The notes below the pieces were generated by a model. It was given only the letters and a program-made list of their open reading frames with translations. It did not search any database and had not been told where the DNA came from. Shown piece after piece: positions 16,011 through 24,526 of a stretch of DNA of 28,883 nt. Source of the DNA: JBCCGI01 sp039029355 (GTDB lineage: Bacteria; Planctomycetota; UBA1135; GCA-002686595); the NCBI GenBank assembly GCA_039029355.1, contig JBCCGI010000092.1:1-28883 (forward strand), written 5' to 3'. Position numbers and translations under genes: made by a program. The stretch's first letter is position 1. Each line of letters starts with the position of its first letter.

Positions 16011-17710
16011 CTAACCGCGGTCGCGCGCCACGTCGAAGCGCCGGAACGTCCAGGCGCCGAAGAGGACGAGCAGGAAGTCGGCCGCCAAAAGCACCAGCCA
16101 GCCGACCGCGGCGCCGGCGACGAGCGCCTGGCGCTCGCCGCCCCAAAGCTCCAGCACGAGGCGGTGGACGAGGAAGCCGCCGACGAAGGCGCACCCGCCG
16201 ACGGTCGTGATCAGGATCCCGCGCAGGAAGAAGAGCAGGATGCTGCGCCCCGCGTTCTGCAGCGCGCCCTCCTGCCCCGGCACCATGCGCACCGGCATCA
16301 GCAGGAAGACCGCGTTGTCCAGCGACACCCACGCGAAGGCCAGCAGCGGGAGCGTCAGGAGCAGCGCCACCACGAACCACTCCACGCCGTTCGACAGGAG
16401 CGCGGAGGCGAAGACCGGCACCGCCGCCAGCACCGACACCAGCGCCACCTCGGGCAGCAACATCGCGACGAAGAGACGCGCCGGCGAGAGCGGCCAGGCC
16501 TTGATCGCCTCCATGCGGTCGAGCTCGTCACGGAAGTCGAAGCGCAGGCCGCCGGCGAGGTAGAACAGGCTCAGCATCGCGACGACGACCGCACCGAACA
16601 TGCGCTCCTCGTCGTCGTGACCGTCGGCGAAGGCCGCGTTGCCGATGAAGGTCACGAAGGCGAGTACCACGAGCGTGACCAGCAGGGTCCCGCGCGCCTT
16701 GCGGACGATGGCCCCGCACTTGCGCCAGGCGACCGCCCCCATGGGGGTGCGGCCGAGGAGCCACGGGATGCGGAGCCCGACGACGCTTTTGGTCACCTTG
16801 CTGGCCGCAGCGCCCCCGCCGGTCCGCCGCGCGCGGCGGATGCGCTCGGCGACGTTCGCGGCGGTCTCCAGAGACAGCTCGCGGAAGTCGACCGGCAGGC
16901 GCGCCGCGAGCTCGAACAGCGTGAACCAGATGCCGAGGCTCACGCCCATCCACAGCAGGAAGTCCGACGCGCTCGTGGCGGTCGCCGCGTTGGCCCACGG
17001 CGCGAACGGGAGCGTGATCGCGCGCACGAGCGGATGCTGGGTCAGGGCGGTGAGGCCGCCCTCGCCGGTGAACGAGCGCACCGTGTCGCCGAAGGCGCCG
17101 TCGCCCCCCACCGCCAGCAGGAAGACGCCGCCGCCGATCAGGATCGCCAGCGGGATCGAGGCCGCCTGCAGACCCTTGAGGCGCCCGTAGGCGCGGCGCT
17201 CGAGCGCACCGCTCAGGATCGCCGCCATCTGCCCGATGACCGGCAGCGTCTCCAAGGCGACGAAGGTCGCGAGGAAGCCGAACAGCGGGTTGGGCAGGTG
17301 GCGGATCACCACCAGGCCGAGCACGATCCCGCCGAAGGCCCCGCGGCCGAGGTTCACCGCCAGCCGGTAGCGGATCAGGTCGCTGCGCGAGAGCGGCGCG
17401 CTGAACAGCCGCTCGATCTCCTCACGCGGGACGAAGAGCCCCCGGTGCGCCAGCGAGGACGACAGCGTGAGCGTCGTCATCATCAGCGCGCCGAGGCGGA
17501 CGAAGGGGCGCACGACCTCCGGATCCGACGGCTCGGACGAGCCCAGGATCCAGTTCAGCAGCAGGCTTCCGATCCAGAGCGCGAACAGCGAGCCGCCGAC
17601 CAGCGTCAGCACCAGCCCCGACGGCGTCTTCAGGCGGCGCAGCTGCTTGCGGACGATCCCGCGCAGCTTGAGCCGCATCAACAGTCGGAGCGCTGAGCGC
17701 CCGCCCGCGC

Positions 17711-17714
<4 letters not shown>
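16011..17714 (-). CDS. ABC transporter permease (exporter type)
   Basis: 567 aa from GTG at 17714, whose last two bases plus the following A form the stop of the ATPase gene (GTGA). An ATG 12 codons later (17678) is the alternative. About a dozen hydrophobic segments are visible, e.g. GLVLTLVGGSLFALWIGSLL near the start, FLLWMGVSLGIWFTL in the middle, TLLVTLVVLAFVTFIG, LLLTLPLLAFAWVSL and ALVAGAAVGWLVLLAADFLL at the end. It has no nucleotide-binding domain. The size and layout resemble putative ABC-exporter permeases that pair with EcsA-like ATPases. Substrate unknown. Confidence 0.85.
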
Positions 17715-18475
<761 letters not shown>

Positions 18476-18542
18476 CGGGGGGCAGACGATACGCGAAAGC
18501 GGGCTCCCGCGCCTAGGCGCCATCCGTCGGGCACCCCGACGC

Positions 18543-18548
18543 TACAAT
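18543..18548 (+). promoter_or_regulatory. TACAAT -10-like hexamer, probable leaderless start of the GAF gene
   Basis: TACAAT ends exactly 7 nt before the ATG at 18556, so RNA would begin at or next to the A of the start codon. No Shine-Dalgarno lies upstream of this ATG, which fits a leaderless transcript. No clear -35 box. Confidence 0.4.
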
Positions 18549-18555
18549 CCGGCGC

Positions 18556-19014
18556 ATGGAACCGCGTGCAATCCTCGACGAGGTCGAGACCGCCGCTCGG
18601 GCGGGCGACCTCACGCGAGCCCTCGAGCTCGCCATCCAGACCCTCAGCGCCGACACCGGCACCCTGCACCTGCTCGGCGAGGATGGCGCGCTCCACCTCA
18701 CGGCCACGGGCGGCGGCATCCCCGAGCCGGTGCAGGCGGTGATCCGCACGATCCCGGTCGGCAAGGGCATGGCGGGGCTCGCGGTCGAACGCGCCGCGCC
18801 GGTGACCGCGTGCAACATCCAGACGGACGACACCGGCGACGTGCGCCCCGGCGCCAAGGCCACCGGGCTGGAGGGCGCGATCTGCGTCCCCGTGCTGCGC
18901 GGCGACACGCCGATCGGCGCGCTCGGCGTGGCGAACCACGCGGAGCGCGACTTCAGCGCCGACGAGGAGAACCTGCTCCTCGACATCGGCCGCGCGCTCG
19001 CGCCGCCCGCCTGA
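18556..19014 (+). CDS. Stand-alone GAF-domain protein
   Basis: 152 aa made almost entirely of one GAF domain: helix 1-30, SADTGTLHLLGEDGALHLTA, the connecting segment IPVGKGMAGLAVERAAPVTA, GLEGAICVPVLRGDTPIGALGVANH and the terminal helix ADEENLLLDIGRAL. GAF domains bind cyclic nucleotides, small ligands or chromophores. No output domain is attached, and the Cys pattern of free-methionine-(R)-sulfoxide reductase is absent, so it is more likely a ligand sensor acting on a partner. It has no Shine-Dalgarno. The stop is directly followed, without a spacer base, by the stop of convergent pheA. Confidence 0.87.
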   Translation: MEPRAILDEVETAARAGDLTRALELAIQTLSADTGTLHLLGEDGALHLTATGGGIPEPVQAVIRTIPVGKGMAGLAVERAAPVTACNIQTDDTGDVRPGAKATGLEGAICVPVLRGDTPIGALGVANHAERDFSADEENLLLDIGRALAPPA

Positions 19015-19869
19015 CTAGGCGCCGCCGCCGGGCGGCGCGGCGGGCAGCCCCGACGCGGCCGGCTCCCACGAGCCGAGGTAGCGGTAGCGGTGGTCCGCGC
19101 AGACCGCGGCCACCATGCCGGCGCCGCCCCCGCTCGGGTGGTCGAACTCCACGACCGCCAGCCGGCCGTCCTCGGAGCCCAGGAACGGCGCGCGCGTCCG
19201 CGTCGCGCCGCGGCTCTCCAGCTGGATGCGCAGCGTCTTCAGCGTGCGCGGCGTGTCGACCGGGCCGATGAGGAACGCACAGCGCGTCGGCGCGTCGGCC
19301 TCCACGGCGTCGACGCCGTCGCCGAGCACGTAGAAGCGCGTCCGGTTGTCGGCGTGGTCGGAGACGCCCTCCGCCAGGGTCTCCAGCCCGTACATCGACG
19401 CCAGCGAGGCGCTGCCGATCACTCCGAGCGCGGCGTCGCGCGAAGCGGCGAGCTCGCGCGCGGCCTCGGCGGTGTCGGCGGAGACGCGCGTCGCCACCCC
19501 CCACCGCGCCAACCAGTCGCGGCACTGGGCCAGCGCGGTCGGATGCGAGCGCACGACGGCGATGTCGTCCAGCCGCGCTCCGGGGGCGCCCAGCAGGCAG
19601 TGGCGGATCGGCAGCACCACCTCGCCTAGGACGTGCACCTCGCTGGTGCCGATGGCCTCGGGCACGCCGGCGAAGGCGCCGGTGATCGAGTTCTCGACCG
19701 GCAGCACGGCGTGCACCGCGCGCTTGCCGGTCAGGGCGGCGACCGCGTCCGACACCGACGAGCACGTCAGCGTCGGGTAGCTTGAGCCGAAGAAGCGGAG
19801 CGCCGCCTCCTGGCTATAGGCGCCGGGGGCGCCGGTGAAAGCGACGGGTGAAACCGGGTCCTGGTCCAT
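19015..19869 (-). CDS. pheA: Prephenate dehydratase with eroded ACT regulatory domain
   Basis: 284 aa, monofunctional. Converts prephenate to phenylpyruvate, the committed step to phenylalanine. Catalytic domain about 8-185: AFTGAPGAYSQEAALRFFG, PVENS (58-61 region), SHPTALAQC, and the essential Thr in NRTRF (175-179). The C-terminal part (about 196-268) has the size of the Phe-binding ACT domain, but the conserved GALV and ESRP motifs are replaced (TPRTL and APFL at the aligned spots), so feedback by phenylalanine may be weak or lost (inference). There is no clear Shine-Dalgarno. It starts 12 nt after the ferredoxin stop and is probably co-transcribed with it; its end abuts the GAF gene. Confidence 0.93.
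   Translation of the reverse strand: MDQDPVSPVAFTGAPGAYSQEAALRFFGSSYPTLTCSSVSDAVAALTGKRAVHAVLPVENSITGAFAGVPEAIGTSEVHVLGEVVLPIRHCLLGAPGARLDDIAVVRSHPTALAQCRDWLARWGVATRVSADTAEAARELAASRDAALGVIGSASLASMYGLETLAEGVSDHADNRTRFYVLGDGVDAVEADAPTRCAFLIGPVDTPRTLKTLRIQLESRGATRTRAPFLGSEDGRLAVVEFDHPSGGGAGMVAAVCADHRYRYLGSWEPAASGLPAAPPGGGA
19019..19038. repeat. Hairpin at the GAF/pheA junction
   Basis: 8-bp stem GCGCCGCC / GGCGGCGC with loop GCCG, inside the last codons of pheA and 4 nt past the GAF stop on the plus strand. It could slow or end plus-strand transcription, but has no T-tract and may only reflect Gly/Pro codons. Confidence 0.25.
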
Positions 19870-19881
19870 GGGGCGGCGCGC

Positions 19882-20160
19882 CTAGCCGACCCCGCGGACG
19901 ACGATGTCCCCGTTCACGCTGAACTGGCAGCCGAGGCGCGCGTCCTCGTCGGTGCACATCTCCACGGTCTCCATCTCCTCGTCGGTCGAGGGCGACACGT
20001 TCTCCTTGCCCTCCTCCAGGACGACCGCGCAGGTGCCGCAGCTGCCGACCGTGCAGCCGAAGTCCTGAGGGGTGTCGTTGTCCTGGCAGAAGTCGAGGAA
20101 CGAGGTCCCCTCGGGCACCTCGTAGGTCTGGCCGCTCGCTTGGAAGGTGATCTTGGGCAT
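19882..20160 (-). CDS. 2Fe-2S ferredoxin (plant type)
   Basis: 92 aa. The cluster ligands are C36, C41, C44 and C78, giving C-x4-C-x2-C-x33-C in FGCTVGSCGTCAVV and RLGCQF. Two extra cysteines (25, 69) are present. It is an acidic one-electron carrier of the cytoplasm; the redox partner is unknown. The ATG at 20160 begins the domain directly (MPKITFQASGQTYEVPEG). Any upstream extension is not family-like. pheA follows after 12 nt, an arrangement without an obvious functional link. Confidence 0.94.
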   Translation of the reverse strand: MPKITFQASGQTYEVPEGTSFLDFCQDNDTPQDFGCTVGSCGTCAVVLEEGKENVSPSTDEEMETVEMCTDEDARLGCQFSVNGDIVVRGVG

Positions 20161-20204
20161 GGGACGAAGCCGGGCAGGAGTTGGTGGCCCAGCAATGTAC
20201 GACG

Positions 20205-20246
20205 GCTCGCGGCGGGTGCAAAGGCACCAGCCACCCCGCCGCGAGC
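20205..20246. repeat. Nested hairpin in the ferredoxin/phosphatase divergent region
   Basis: 12-bp perfect arms (20205-20216 and 20235-20246); the enclosed segment can form an inner GGTGC/GCACC stem with loop AAAG that shares bases with the outer stem. TTTT follows at 20249-20252 on the plus strand. It lies about 45 nt before the ferredoxin start and 40 nt before the phosphatase start, so it could act in either 5' leader as an attenuator-like structure or as a regulator site. Confidence 0.35.
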
Positions 20247-20286
20247 GGTTTTCGGAGCCGGCGGCCGCCGATAGGATGTCGCGCTC

Positions 20287-20967
20287 ATGCCCCCCCCCTC
20301 CAGGCACCCCGGGTTCCGCGGCGGAACCCGGCTCTGGCTGCTGCGGCACGCCGAGGTCGATCCCGCCTGGCAAGGCCGGGCCTACGGCGATCTGGACGTG
20401 CCGCTGTCGGCCGAGGGCGAGGAGACCACGCTCGCGGTCGGGCGCGCCTTCGAGGGAGCCTCGGTCGAGCGCGTCCTCGCCTCGCCGCTGGCGCGGGCAC
20501 ACCGGCTCGGCGCCGAGGTGGCGCGCGCCGCCGGCGCTCCGCTGGAGACCTTCGACGGGCTGCGCGAGATCTTCCGCGGCGACTGGCAGGGCCGCGTCAC
20601 CGCCGAGCTGGAGCGCGACGACCCCGAGGGTGTCCGGGCCTTCTACGCCGACCCCTGGGGCTACCGCGGTCACGGCGGCGAGTGCGACGAGGAGATCCTG
20701 GCCCGCGCCTGGCCCGCCGTCGAGCGCGCCGCGTCGGCGGCCCGCGAATCCGACGGATTCGGCGACGCACCGCGCACCGTCGTCCTCGCCACGCACTACA
20801 ACGTGATCCGCGTGCTCGCGACGCACATGCTCGGGCTCGACCCGGCGCGCTCGTTCGCGTTCCGCGTCGACACCGGCCGATGCACGCTGTTCATCGACGA
20901 GCCGGAGGGCTGGGTGCTGCGCACGTCCAACGCCGCGAGCCCGCGCGCGGCGGAGGCGCCCGCGTGA
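20287..20967 (+). CDS. Histidine phosphatase-family protein (PGAM/CobC-like)
   Basis: 226 aa. The phosphohistidine motif is RHAE (20-23, usual form RHGE) in LWLLRHAEVDP; the second catalytic His is in VVLATHYNVIRV, and the acid region is REIFRGDWQG. Family members dephosphorylate sugar phosphates, nucleotides or alpha-ribazole phosphate; which one cannot be told here. The ATG at 20287 lies 9 nt after TAGGAT and has no Shine-Dalgarno, so a very short or absent leader is possible. It is coupled to the following glycosyltransferase by GTGA. Confidence 0.88.
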   Translation: MPPPSRHPGFRGGTRLWLLRHAEVDPAWQGRAYGDLDVPLSAEGEETTLAVGRAFEGASVERVLASPLARAHRLGAEVARAAGAPLETFDGLREIFRGDWQGRVTAELERDDPEGVRAFYADPWGYRGHGGECDEEILARAWPAVERAASAARESDGFGDAPRTVVLATHYNVIRVLATHMLGLDPARSFAFRVDTGRCTLFIDEPEGWVLRTSNAASPRAAEAPA

Positions 20968-22148
20968 AGGTCCTCTTCGTCTGCCCGTTCGTGCCGTGGC
21001 CGCTCGTCAACGGCGGCAAGATCCGCACCTTCAACCTGATCCGCTCGGTCGCACCGCACGCCGAGGTGCACCTGCGGTCGATCCGCGAGCCGGGCCTGAC
21101 CGAAGAGGCCAGCGCGGCCCTCGACCCGTGGTGCGGTTCGTTCAAGCTCTTCGACCGCCAGCGTCCGGGCTCGTGGATCCGCTGGTCGCGGCCCAAGCTG
21201 GAGCGCTGGTTCCACTCGCCCGCGCTCCAGTCCGCCGTACAGCACGAGGTCGCCGAGGGCGGCTACGACCTGGTCCACCTCGACGAGCTGCTGCTGGCGC
21301 GCGTCGTGCCGCCCGGCGCGCGGGCGGTGCCGGTCGTGCAGCACCACCACAAGCTCGATACGGTGCTGTACGACACGCTCAACTCCAACCGCGGACCGCA
21401 CCGCTACTTCGACCTCTGGAAGCTGAACCGGCTAGAGGCCGAGTCGGCGCGCCGCCACCGGCACCACCTGACCTGCAGCGAGGGCGACGCCGACATCCTG
21501 CGCGCGCGCTACGGGAGCCTCGACATCCGGGCCGTGCCCAGCGGCTTCGACCCCGACTTCTTCCAGCCGCCCGAGCCGGCGCCGGCGCGCGACCCGCTGC
21601 GCCTGCTCTTCCTCGGGAGCATGAACTACGGCCCCAACATCGACGCGACCCAGCGCTTCGTGGCGCAGTGCATGCCCGAGCTGCGCCGCCGGCACCCCGG
21701 GGTGGTGTTCGAGATCGTCGGCGGCAACCCGTCGCCCGACGTGCAGGCGCTCGCCGCCGACGACGTGCTGGTGACCGGCCGCGTGGACGACGTGCGGCCC
21801 TACCTCGCGCGCTGCGGGCAGATGGTCGTGCCGCTGCGCATCGGCGGCGGCACGCGGCTGAAGATCGTCGAGGCGCTCGCCATGGGCACGCCGGTGGCCA
21901 GCACCTCGATCGGCGCCCAGGGCCTCGGGCTGCGCGACGGGCACGAGCTGCGGCTCGCGGACGACGTGCCGTCGCTGCTCGACGCGATCGGCGCGCTGAT
22001 CGAGTCCCCCGCCGAGGGCGCGCGGCTCGCGGCCGAGGGGCGCCGGTCGGTCTACGAGCGCTATCGCTGGGAGGCGCTCGCCCAGAGGCTCTTCGAATAC
22101 TGGAAGCACGTGGCTACCGGCGGCGCCGCCTCGCGGGAGCGCGCGTGA
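20964..22148 (+). CDS. GT4-family glycosyltransferase
   Basis: 394 aa from GTG at 20964, which overlaps the phosphatase stop; GGAGG lies 7 nt upstream. GT-B fold: N-terminal MKVLFVCPFVPWPLVNGGKIRTFNL, then LLFLGSMNYGPNIDATQRFV (donor domain start), FEIVGGNPSPDVQAL, and the substrate loop PLRIGGGTRLKIVEALAMGTPV. This pattern matches the GT4 branch seen in exopolysaccharide and PEP-CTERM/EpsH-associated loci. It lacks the cysteine insertion found in four other GT4 enzymes of the window. Its stop overlaps the DJ-1/PfpI start (GTGA), placing it in a three-gene coupled operon. Confidence 0.9.
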   Translation: MKVLFVCPFVPWPLVNGGKIRTFNLIRSVAPHAEVHLRSIREPGLTEEASAALDPWCGSFKLFDRQRPGSWIRWSRPKLERWFHSPALQSAVQHEVAEGGYDLVHLDELLLARVVPPGARAVPVVQHHHKLDTVLYDTLNSNRGPHRYFDLWKLNRLEAESARRHRHHLTCSEGDADILRARYGSLDIRAVPSGFDPDFFQPPEPAPARDPLRLLFLGSMNYGPNIDATQRFVAQCMPELRRRHPGVVFEIVGGNPSPDVQALAADDVLVTGRVDDVRPYLARCGQMVVPLRIGGGTRLKIVEALAMGTPVASTSIGAQGLGLRDGHELRLADDVPSLLDAIGALIESPAEGARLAAEGRRSVYERYRWEALAQRLFEYWKHVATGGAASRERA

Positions 22149-22762
22149 CCGGCGCCAAGCGGACCGTCGGCATCCTGCTCTTCGAGGGCGTCGAGCTGCT
22201 GGACTTCGCCGGCCCCTACGAGGTGTTCGGCGCCGCGCACGCCGCGGACGAGGAGCGCGAGCCGCTGTTCGACGTCTTCTCGGCCGCCGAGCAGGCCGGC
22301 CCGCTCACCTGCCGCAACGGCCTGATCGTGCAGCCCGACCACGACCTCACCGCGGCCCCGCGCGCCGACGTGCTGGTCGTCCCGGGCGGACGCGGGACGC
22401 GCACCGCGATCGACCGGCCGCAGCTGATCGAGTGGATCGCGGCGGCCGCCGCCGAGGCCGAGCTCACCGCCGGCGTCTGCACCGGCAGCTTCCTGATGGC
22501 CAAGGCCGGCCTGCTCGACGGCCGCGCCGCGACCACCCACTGGCGCAGCATCCGGCGTATGCAGGAAACGTTTTCCGCCGTCGAAGTGAGGGAAAACACC
22601 AGGTGGGTCGAAGACGGCGACCGCATCACCAGCGCCGGCGTCAGCGCCGGAATCGACATGGCCTTCCAGGTCGTTCGCCGCCTCTACGGCGCCGAAGCCG
22701 CGTCCGCCACGGCGCGCAGCATTGAATACGACCACTGGCCGCCTCCCGCCCCGTCGGCTTAG
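22145..22762 (+). CDS. DJ-1/PfpI-family protein (isonitrile hydratase-like)
   Basis: 205 aa, GTG start overlapping the preceding stop, GGGAG upstream. Flavodoxin-like DJ-1 fold: FEGVELLDFAGPYEVF with Asp20, DVLVVPGGRGTRTAI, and the nucleophile elbow with Cys112 in GVCTGSFLMAKAGLLDGRAATTHW. The Asp plus Cys pair and the LLDGRAATTHW stretch match isonitrile hydratase (InhA) and AraC-type regulator amidase domains; no DNA-binding domain follows, so it is the enzyme or chaperone form. Possible roles are isonitrile hydration or deglycase-like repair. The coupling to a glycosyltransferase is unexplained. Confidence 0.88.
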   Translation: MTGAKRTVGILLFEGVELLDFAGPYEVFGAAHAADEEREPLFDVFSAAEQAGPLTCRNGLIVQPDHDLTAAPRADVLVVPGGRGTRTAIDRPQLIEWIAAAAAEAELTAGVCTGSFLMAKAGLLDGRAATTHWRSIRRMQETFSAVEVRENTRWVEDGDRITSAGVSAGIDMAFQVVRRLYGAEAASATARSIEYDHWPPPAPSA

Positions 22763-22770
22763 CGTTTCTT

Positions 22771-22800
22771 AAAAAGCCGCGCTTTCGCACTTTCCGCGGC
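22771..22800 (-). terminator. Intrinsic terminator for the minus-strand sulfatase-GT operon
   Basis: Read on the minus strand: arm GCCGCG (22800-22795), 13-nt loop, arm CGCGGC (22781-22776), then TTTTT (22775-22771). It lies about 230 nt past the last minus-strand stop (23029), so that mRNA would carry a long 3' UTR through this intergenic region. Confidence 0.5.
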
Positions 22801-22814
22801 CAAGGAGCACGCAA

Positions 22815-22913
22815 ATGGTAGCGAACCAAGCAATTGGCGCTATTCTGGCCGGTGACAAGCTCCCGCGCGGTGGCGGCTGGCAACACGCGAGCAACGCCAG
22901 CTGCCGCTCATAG
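22815..22913 (+). CDS. Possible 32-residue small protein or leader peptide
   Basis: ATG at 22815 preceded by a perfect AAGGAG (22802-22807) with 7-nt spacing, the best Shine-Dalgarno in the window. The product starts MVANQAIGAILAGDK and ends GGGWQHASNASCRS. It has no membrane helix or signal and I recognise no family. Third-position GC is 22 of 32 codons, lower than neighbours, which argues against an ordinary host gene or for a recent origin. The 3' half also folds as a 10-bp stem (22872-22881 / 22896-22905, one G-U pair), so the stretch may instead be a structured RNA. A plus-strand terminator follows at 22939. It could be a fourth gene of the upstream operon, 52 nt after its stop. Confidence 0.3.
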   Translation: MVANQAIGAILAGDKLPRGGGWQHASNASCRS

Positions 22914-22938
22914 CCTCGCGGGCCAGCTTCTCTCCCTC

Positions 22939-22979
22939 GGGCCGGTGATGGGCAAGGATCACCGGCCCACTTTCTATTT
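22939..22979 (+). terminator. Intrinsic terminator at the end of the plus-strand operon
   Basis: Perfect 11-bp stem (22939-22949 / 22958-22968) with an 8-nt loop, followed by the T-rich tail TTTCTATTT (22971-22979). It would end the phosphatase-GT-DJ-1 transcript, including the possible small ORF. Confidence 0.75.
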
Positions 22980-23028
22980 GGGTCGCCGCGGGCGAGAAGC
23001 CGCGACAAGCGCCCCGCTCAAGCGGACG

Positions 23029-24516
23029 TCAACCCCGCCCGAAGAGGCGTCCGAGCAGGCCGCGGCGCGCCGGCTTGGGCGCGGTAGCGTCGGCGGCGGG
23101 CGCCGACGTCGAGCTCGCGGGCGCGTCGCCCGCGAGCCCCTCGATCGGGTGCACGAGCGACGGCATGAGCCCGGTCACCTCGCGGATCACCTCCACGTAG
23201 GCGCGCTCCAGCTCGAGCATCATGTCGCCCGTCGTGCGGAGCGGAGCCTCGCACGCCGCCCAGCGCGCGCGCGCGTCGGCGTCGCTCGCGAAGCGCCGCA
23301 GCGCCTCGCCCCAGGCCTCCTCGTCGTCGCGCGGCACGACCAGCCCGGCCTCGCCTCCCGCGGCGACCGCGGGCAGCCCGCCGGCCGCGCTGACCAGCAC
23401 CGGCAGGCCGGCCGCACGCGCCTCGCGTACGGTGAGCCCGTAGACCTCCTCCCAGCGCGACGGCGCGGCGACGCCGTCGAGGCCGGCCAGGATCCCGGGC
23501 AGCTCGTCCTGGGTGTAGGGGCCGTGCACGCGCACGTGGGGGTCCTCGCGCCCGATCGCCCTCAGCTCCTCGATGTACGCGTCGTCGCCGTGGTAGGGCG
23601 GCATGTTGCCGTACAGGTCAAGTCCGAGCCCGGCCACGTCGGCCTTCCGGAAGGCGCGCACCAGCTCGAGCTGGCCCTTGCTGGGGATCATCGTGCCGAG
23701 CACGCCCAGGCGCAGCTCGTCGCCCTCGCCGCGCGCGGACGCGGCCCGCAGGCGGCGCGCCTCGGCGGCGAGCTCGGCCGCGCCGATGCCGTTCTCGACC
23801 ACCTGGATGCGCTCGGGCTCCAGCCCCGCCGCCGCGTACACCTCGCGCGTCCGCGCCGAGGGGCTGAAGAGCCGCTGCGGCAGGCGCAGCGCCCCGAGCG
23901 CGAACTCGGTCCGCGCCGCCGTCGCCTCGACATCGCCGGCGAGGGGCTCGCCGCCCGGCCCCTCGCCACGCCCGCCGGTCGACGGCATCAGGTGCGGCCA
24001 GGTGGCGCCGAGGCAGGCCGCGCAGGCGTCCGCCTCCGGCCGCTCACACAGCGTGTCGTCGTTCCGCAGCATCTGCCCACGCGGGCAGAGGCCCCAGTAG
24101 TCGTGGAGCGTCATCACGAGCGGCAGCCCCACGTCGTTCACCGCCGCCAGCGCCCCCAGGCCGAAGCCGGTCAGGTGCTGCGCGTGGACGATGTCGCAGG
24201 GCGTCTCCGCCAGCCAGGCGAGCACGACGTCGTTGGCGTTCTTGTTGAGCACCACGTCCGCGAGCGCCGCGTGGTCGTGGTAGAGGTAGGCCATGCGGCG
24301 CACCGCGACGCCGTCTACGACCTCGTCGCGGGTCGAGTAGGGCTCGCGCCCCTCGCCGTAGTCGAGGCACAGCACGTGCACCCGGTGCCCGCGCCCGGCC
24401 AGCGCCGTCGCGAGCCCCTTCGCCAGGGTCTCGATCCCGCCGACGTCCGGCGACCAGCCCTGGCAGATGAAACCGACGTCGAGCCCCGACCCTTCGACCG
24501 CCTTGCCGCGCACCAT
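23029..24516 (-). CDS. GT4-family glycosyltransferase with cysteine quartet
   Basis: 495 aa. GT-B transferase: GLDVGFICQGWSPDVGGIET (11-30), HDYWGLCPRGQMLR at 138-151, donor domain LRLGVLGTMIPSKGQLELVRAF, and E-x7-E in EVYGLTVRE. Cysteines 144, 157, 165 and 168 give C-x12-C-x7-C-x2-C just after HDYW. An acidic, Ala/Ser/Thr-rich linker and a basic tail (ARRGLLGRLFGRG) end the protein, which may touch the membrane. It starts at ATG 24516 or GTG 24513. It is the last gene of the sulfatase-GT-GT-GT operon, 10 nt after the preceding stop. Confidence 0.9.
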   Translation of the reverse strand: MVRGKAVEGSGLDVGFICQGWSPDVGGIETLAKGLATALAGRGHRVHVLCLDYGEGREPYSTRDEVVDGVAVRRMAYLYHDHAALADVVLNKNANDVVLAWLAETPCDIVHAQHLTGFGLGALAAVNDVGLPLVMTLHDYWGLCPRGQMLRNDDTLCERPEADACAACLGATWPHLMPSTGGRGEGPGGEPLAGDVEATAARTEFALGALRLPQRLFSPSARTREVYAAAGLEPERIQVVENGIGAAELAAEARRLRAASARGEGDELRLGVLGTMIPSKGQLELVRAFRKADVAGLGLDLYGNMPPYHGDDAYIEELRAIGREDPHVRVHGPYTQDELPGILAGLDGVAAPSRWEEVYGLTVREARAAGLPVLVSAAGGLPAVAAGGEAGLVVPRDDEEAWGEALRRFASDADARARWAACEAPLRTTGDMMLELERAYVEVIREVTGLMPSLVHPIEGLAGDAPASSTSAPAADATAPKPARRGLLGRLFGRG

Positions 24517-24526
24517 GGCGCCGATG

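Noticed and set aside
18556..19014. Free methionine-(R)-sulfoxide reductase as identity of the GAF protein
   Set aside because: The catalytic cysteine cluster of that family is absent.
22800..22900. Possible cyclic-di-GMP or other riboswitch (CACGCAAA-like string near 22808)
   Set aside because: The conserved core of GEMM-type riboswitches is missing, and no plus-strand gene follows before the terminator.
22769..23008. Minus-strand 79-codon frame in the intergenic region
   Set aside because: No Shine-Dalgarno, no recognisable family, and it crosses both terminator hairpins.
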